Below, in pieces: positions 19,986 through 23,088 of a stretch of DNA of 23,088 nucleotides. The stretch comes from Lindgomyces ingoldianus (lineage: Eukaryota > Ascomycota > Dothideomycetes > Pleosporales > Lindgomycetaceae). The DNA is taken from assembly GCF_010093535.1 (NCBI RefSeq), contig NW_022985186.1, forward strand, positions 957,163 through 980,250, given 5' to 3'. The notes beneath the pieces are model-generated. The model had not been told where the DNA came from. It saw nothing but the letters and a program-made list of their open reading frames with translations, and ran no database searches. A program made the position numbers and the translations under genes. Within the stretch, counting starts at the first letter, position 1; every line of letters begins with the position of its first letter.

Positions 19986-20466
19986 TGTCAGATTAAAGCA
20001 CTGTTTCTGGGCTTCCTAAGATGAATGATGGGTTTGGATATGATGTATGGGATGATGATTGATTGTATTGATTTATCGATCCTTTTTCTGCTCTACTCGT
20101 GTTGCTCGGCTTTTTGTTTTGCCGATCCGAGTCCCTCGCGCACTTGCCCTATGCGCGACCAGCTTGCAACATGCTGCAATTTGCTGCAAAATGCTGCAAA
20201 ATGCTGTAACATGCTGCAATTTGCTGCAATTTGCTGCAACATGCTGCAATTTGCTGCAACATGCTGCAAAATGTTGCAAAATGCTGTAATTTGCTGCAAC
20301 ATGCTGTAAAATGTTGCAAAATGCTGCAATTTGCTGCAACATGCTGCAATTTGCTGCAACATGCTGCAATTTGCAGCAACATACTGTTCGAGCTTATTGC
20401 TCGTACTATGTAGCAGCTTTCGTCAAAAGTTCCTCCTGTCTTGACAGTAGGTGCGCATATCTGACA
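19986..20466 (-). repeat. Copia A 5' LTR (481 bp, expanded array)
   Basis: TGTCAGATT...ATCTGACA. Lacks the 127-bp mini-element of its partner and holds 21 decanucleotide units (20171-20380) against 2 in the other LTR. Confidence 0.93.
20171..20380. repeat. Decanucleotide array, 21 units
   Basis: 21 units of TGCTGCAANN type, several with TGTTGCAA or TGCTGTAA variants. The variant pattern suggests internal duplication of blocks. Confidence 0.93.
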
Positions 20467-20471
20467 GGAGT

Positions 20472-20993
20472 GCGTAGGGACTTAATAAGCTAGGAATTCC
20501 ATTACCACCTATAGGCCTTATATAAAAGGATATTAGAAAACTACTAAGCTAGCTAAGAGAAGAGGTGCAACTAAATACTTAGAGGAATAGAGGTAACTGC
20601 AGGGAGCAGGGCTGAGTCAGGGTCAGGGCCGATACAAGGACCCTTCGAATAGGTTCCGAGCGACCTAAGATGGAACAATTCATGAGAATCTTTACGGCAA
20701 GTTTATCTTCTTATATAGAAAATTCTTATTATAAAGAATAGTATTAAGTATTTCTTTTCTCTTTATTTTATTCTCTGAAACTATTACTTAGTCTTCTGCT
20801 ATTTATTAAATCTAATACTATATTAGTTATCTAGGTTCTATAAAGTATTAGTAAGAAGAAGTAGTAAAAGAAATATAGTCTTATATACTCTATAGCTACT
20901 ATACTATATAGCTTTCTTTCTTTATAGCTATTTAACAGAACTTGTAACTACAACTATCTTAATTCTAGAGTGATTCTATAGCGTTGTTATCAC
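20472..20993 (+). other. Relic coding-like stretch and TA-rich DNA right of Copia A
   Basis: It continues the sequence interrupted at 7435 by Copia A. A forward frame from about 20475 to 20740 has only TAG/TAA/TGA stops at plausible Gln/Trp/Arg positions and readable pieces LREEVQLNT, VRVRADTRTLRIGSERP and KMEQFMRIFTASLSSYI. It could be a decayed retroelement gag-like or other repeat protein; I do not recognise the family. From about 20700 to 20990 the DNA is very TA-rich with nothing readable. Confidence 0.35.
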
Positions 20994-21382
20994 GTTCCGT
21001 TTGTAAGACCAATCGCTCGACCTCTTAATCGCCTACCTAGCTGCGGCTCAACTATCTGTAGTCTAGAGAAGCTAAGAATTTAGAGACTGTTTGTGAAGAC
21101 TCTAGTAGATAGGATGTAAATTCTAGAGAGATTAGATATGTAGTTGTTAACCTCTACCTAGGTAGGCGATAGCAAATCTAATCTTTAGAGGGTTATTGTA
21201 AAGATAGGATAGTAGGTAGCATGGATAGCACTGAGAGCAAGCTTTCGGAGAAAGATAGGAGTGTATTGTAAGAGAGACGAATCGCTGCCAAGCCTCGCTT
21301 GTCAGGATTCATGCTTATATACGAAGCACAGGTCATGTGACCTCCAAACAGGTTAGGGGGGGCCATACTGGCCCGTTCTAGG

Positions 21383-21897
21383 TGTCAGATATGTGCACCT
21401 ACTGTAAGGCCGAGATGGTGCTTACGTGCGACGGGTATATATACTATTCTGTACGCAATAATCAACTGTTGGTTAATTATTCGCACCTTTTTGGTTGTAT
21501 TGGCGTAGTGGTACAGAGCTCCGTCCTTACACCTACTGTCAAGACAGGAGGAACGCTTGACGAAAGCTGCTACATAGTACGAGCAATAAGCTCGAACAGT
21601 ATGTTGCTGCAAATTGCAGCATGTTGCAGCAAATTGCAGCATGTTGCAGCAAATTGCAGCAAATTGCAGCATGTTACAGCATTTTGCAGCATTTTGCAGC
21701 AAATTGCAGCATGTTGCAAGCTGGTCGCGCATAGGGCAAGTGCGCGAGGGACTCGGATCGGCAAAACAAAAAGCCGAGCAACACGAGTGGAGCAGAAAAA
21801 GGATCGATAAATCAATACAATAAACGATCATCCCATGCATCATATCCAAACCCATCATTCATCTCAGGAAGCCTAGAAACAGTGCTTAAATCTGACA
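21383..21897 (+). mobile_element. Solo Copia LTR (515 bp) with mini-element inside
   Basis: Starts TGTCAGATATGTGCACC, ends TTAAATCTGACA; CTAGG flanks both sides (21378-21382, 21898-21902). No internal Copia sequence adjoins, so it is a solo LTR left by LTR-LTR recombination. Orientation is opposite to Copia A and B. About 11 decanucleotide units lie at 21605-21715. Without the 129-bp insertion and its 5-bp duplication it is 381 bp. The long frames crossing it are repeat artefacts. Confidence 0.92.
21403..21531 (-). mobile_element. 129-bp TG...CA mini-element, copy 2
   Basis: TGTAAGGCCGAGATGG at one end and CCGTCCTTACA at the other, flanked by CCTAC on both sides (21398-21402, 21532-21536). 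Read on the minus strand it aligns along its length with the element at 7718-7844, including the CCAAT-like and TATATATA stretches. Its target in the Copia LTR is a few bases from that of copy 1 and has a different duplication, so the two insertions are independent. Confidence 0.75.
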
Positions 21898-21971
21898 CTA
21901 GGACATCCGGCCTTACAGTTATGAAAATAACCTTTATCTCGTCTGTTTTGATTATTTTTAAATATTACATA

Positions 21972-22963
21972 ACGTACTTCATGGGCGAGTTGCTCACACA
22001 CCTGAGTCGCTCACTTTTGCCAAGACCCCACCACACCACCCTTCCTACACTAATGCATTCCTAACAACACTACTTAAACGCGTTAAAGGAACGTCAGATG
22101 CAGCTTGCGCTCCAGGCTCTTAAACAAGACGCGACACTCTCTAACTAACGCGCTGCAGCTATCTACAGGGTCCCTTAAAAGACAATAAGCGACTGACGCG
22201 CCAGACGACCTTCCTGAGCTGATTGTACAGCCAACTCACGGAAGCTAGACGATAACGAGGAGCGGGTGATTGTTCAGCACATACTTAAGCTAGATGCGCA
22301 AGGATTTCCCCCCCGGCTGGCAGCTGTGGCTAATATAGCTAATTCTTTGCGCGCTAAGCGTAATATGGGCTATGTTAGCATAAACTAGCCTAATATGTTT
22401 GTTAAGTGTTACTTAGAGCTTAAAGTGAAGTTTAAGCGCAAGTACAACTACAAGAGAGCCCTCTGCAAGGATCCTGCAGTAATTTAAGGCTAGTTTAACC
22501 TTATAGAGAATATTAAAGCTAAGTATGGCATCTAGGATGACAACACGTACAACTTTGACAAGACAGGGTTCATAATAGGCCAGATATCCACTAGAGCAGT
22601 TGTTACAGGTTCAGAGAGACGAGGACGGCCAAAAGCAGTCTAGCCAGGCAACCGGGAGTGGACAACGGCCATCTAGGGCATTAATGCTAAAGGGTGGGCT
22701 ATTCCGCCCTTTATTATCTTTTAGGGTGGCAACCACCTCTTAAACTAGTACAAGGAGGAAAATCTACCCTAGGATTAGGTTATCGCAATCTCTAAGCGCG
22801 GCTGGACTACTAATTAGCTTAGTCTAGACTGGTTAAAGCACTTTAACGCGCATACAAAGAAGCGTACTGTTAGCAGCCACTGTCTGCTAGTTATTAACAG
22901 CTATAAGAGCTACAACTTGCTTTATTTCTAGCAATACTGCAAGGATAACAAGATTATTACTAT
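21972..22963 (+). mobile_element. Pogo-like element 5, 5' part, cut by a Copia LTR
   Basis: Starts ACGTACTTCATGGG after TA (21970-21971). The TIR has GAGTTGCTCAC and GAGTCGCTCAC 17 bp apart, then TTTTGC. It is collinear with the arms and centre of the fold-backs over the first 620 bp or so, then continues into the rest of the transposase. It is the least TA-rich pogo copy here and resembles the parent of the fold-backs. Its 3' part lies beyond the Copia LTR at 22964 and outside the window. Confidence 0.85.
22060..22963 (+). pseudogene. Pogo/Fot1-like DDE transposase relic (5' part)
   Basis: One phase shows an N-terminal DNA-binding-type region (QGFPPRLAAVANIANSL), then KYNYKRALCKDPAVI, NIKAKYGI.DDNTYNFDKTGFIIGQ with the first catalytic Asp at 22557-22559, VVTGSERRGRPKAV, PGNREWTTAI, GWAIPPFIIF and LLVINSYKSY (near 22884-22913). 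Known: the last is normally a LLIIDGHESH-type motif in fungal pogo-family DDE_1 transposases; here Asp to Asn, Gly to Ser, His to Tyr and Glu to Lys are all RIP-type transitions. At least ten TAG/TAA codons interrupt the frame where Gln or Trp is expected. The two Asp positions are 113 codons apart. It would bind TIRs and cut DNA if intact; it is not. It breaks off at the Copia LTR just after KDNKIITI. Confidence 0.85.
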
Positions 22964-23088
22964 TGTCAGATTTGCGCACCTACTGTCAAGACAGGAGGAA
23001 CGCTTGACGAAAGCTGCTACATAGTACGAGCAATAAGCTCGAACAGTATGTTGCTGTAAATTGCAGCATTTTGCAGCATGTTGCAGCA
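22964..23088 (+). mobile_element. Copia LTR, first 125 bp (runs off the window)
   Basis: TGTCAGATTTGCGCACC, then the conserved CTGTCAAGACAGG, CGAGCAATAAGCTCG hairpin and the first decanucleotide units. Same orientation as the solo LTR at 21383. The left flank ACTAT (22959-22963) is the candidate target duplication. Whether it is solo or the 5' LTR of a full element cannot be seen. Confidence 0.88.

Larger units (their letters stand above)
7436..20466 (-). mobile_element. Copia A: Ty1/copia LTR retrotransposon with nested insertions
   Basis: Seen: LTRs 7436-7858 and 19986-20466 begin TGTCAGATT and end ATCTGACA, and both ends are flanked by GGAGT (7431-7435, 20467-20471). The coding strand is minus: gag starts at 19953, and RT and RNase H lie at 9463-9610 and 7870-8358. 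Order gag, integrase, RT, RNase H defines Copia (Pseudoviridae-type). Internal sequence resumes exactly across fold-back 3 (8361-9460) and pogo element 4 (10659-17343). Relative to Copia B, about 445 bp is missing at the fold-back 3 site. RIP-type stops fill the interior, while the two coding ends are less damaged (FLQQIRLVDV is intact here, FL*QIWLVDV in Copia B). Confidence 0.93.
21002..21917. repeat. Possible old LTR or terminal-repeat element hosting the solo Copia LTR
   Basis: TGTAAGACC at 21002 and GGCCTTACA ending at 21917 are inverted copies with one difference. With the solo Copia LTR and one CTAGG removed, the unit is 396 bp, with a TATATA near 21317. No matching target duplication is visible (CCGTT against GTTAT), so this is weak. 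Confidence 0.3.

Noticed and set aside
20025..20493. Overlapping long frames on both strands full of MLQ/CCN/AAT repeats (also at 7475-7771, 11839-12257, 17014-17360, 21382-21858)
   Set aside because: They are read-through of the 10-bp LTR array, open in several frames on both strands because the unit lacks stops. No protein family character; they sit inside LTRs.

Overview
The window looks like a transposon-packed, RIP-mutated block of a filamentous ascomycete (Pezizomycotina) genome next to a fungal NLR gene. Three things point there. First, an intact GC-balanced NB-ARC/TPR gene with short canonical fungal introns. Second, nested Copia and pogo-type elements whose broken codons are almost all C-to-T or G-to-A transitions (CAG/CAA to TAG/TAA, Asp to Asn, Gly to Arg/Ser). 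Third, Copia coding frames that keep one phase across the whole element despite many stops, which is the signature of repeat-induced point mutation (RIP). The exact genus cannot be read from this.

Layout. 1-1948 (minus): 5' part of an NB-ARC/TPR NLR-like gene, three exons, cut by the window edge. 2326-2840 (plus): divergently oriented, broken SERAC1-like alpha/beta-hydrolase fragment. 2841-4107: degraded, mostly anonymous DNA. 4110-5209: first of three pogo-derived fold-back elements, each exactly 1100 bp. 5307-7001: TRIM-like miniature LTR element (LTR, 146 bp, LTR) holding the second fold-back (5347-6446). 7436-20466 (minus): Copia A, flanked by GGAGT. Inside it lie fold-back 3 (8361-9460) and pogo element 4 (10659-17343). 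Element 4 in turn contains a whole second Copia, Copia B (11765-17312, flanked by CCTGT). 20472-21382: relic sequence and a possible old LTR. 21383-21897: solo Copia LTR (flanked by CTAGG). 21972-22963: pogo element 5, the most complete transposase relic, cut by another Copia LTR (22964 to the window end).

No mobile element here appears able to code for an active protein: both Copia reverse transcriptases read YIDN instead of YVDD, and the second catalytic Asp of transposase 5 is Asn. The interest lies in architecture. There are palindromic 1100-bp derivatives with large inverted arms. A paired 17-bp-spaced TIR motif keeps its geometry across two otherwise different TIR sequences. A 127-129-bp TG...CA mini-element has jumped twice into Copia LTRs. 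A decanucleotide array inside the Copia LTR has 2 units at one end and 21 at the other end of the same element. The only credible intact host gene is the NLR; its neighbour is a remnant of a domain commonly used as an NLR effector in fungi. I saw no tRNA, rRNA or CRISPR.
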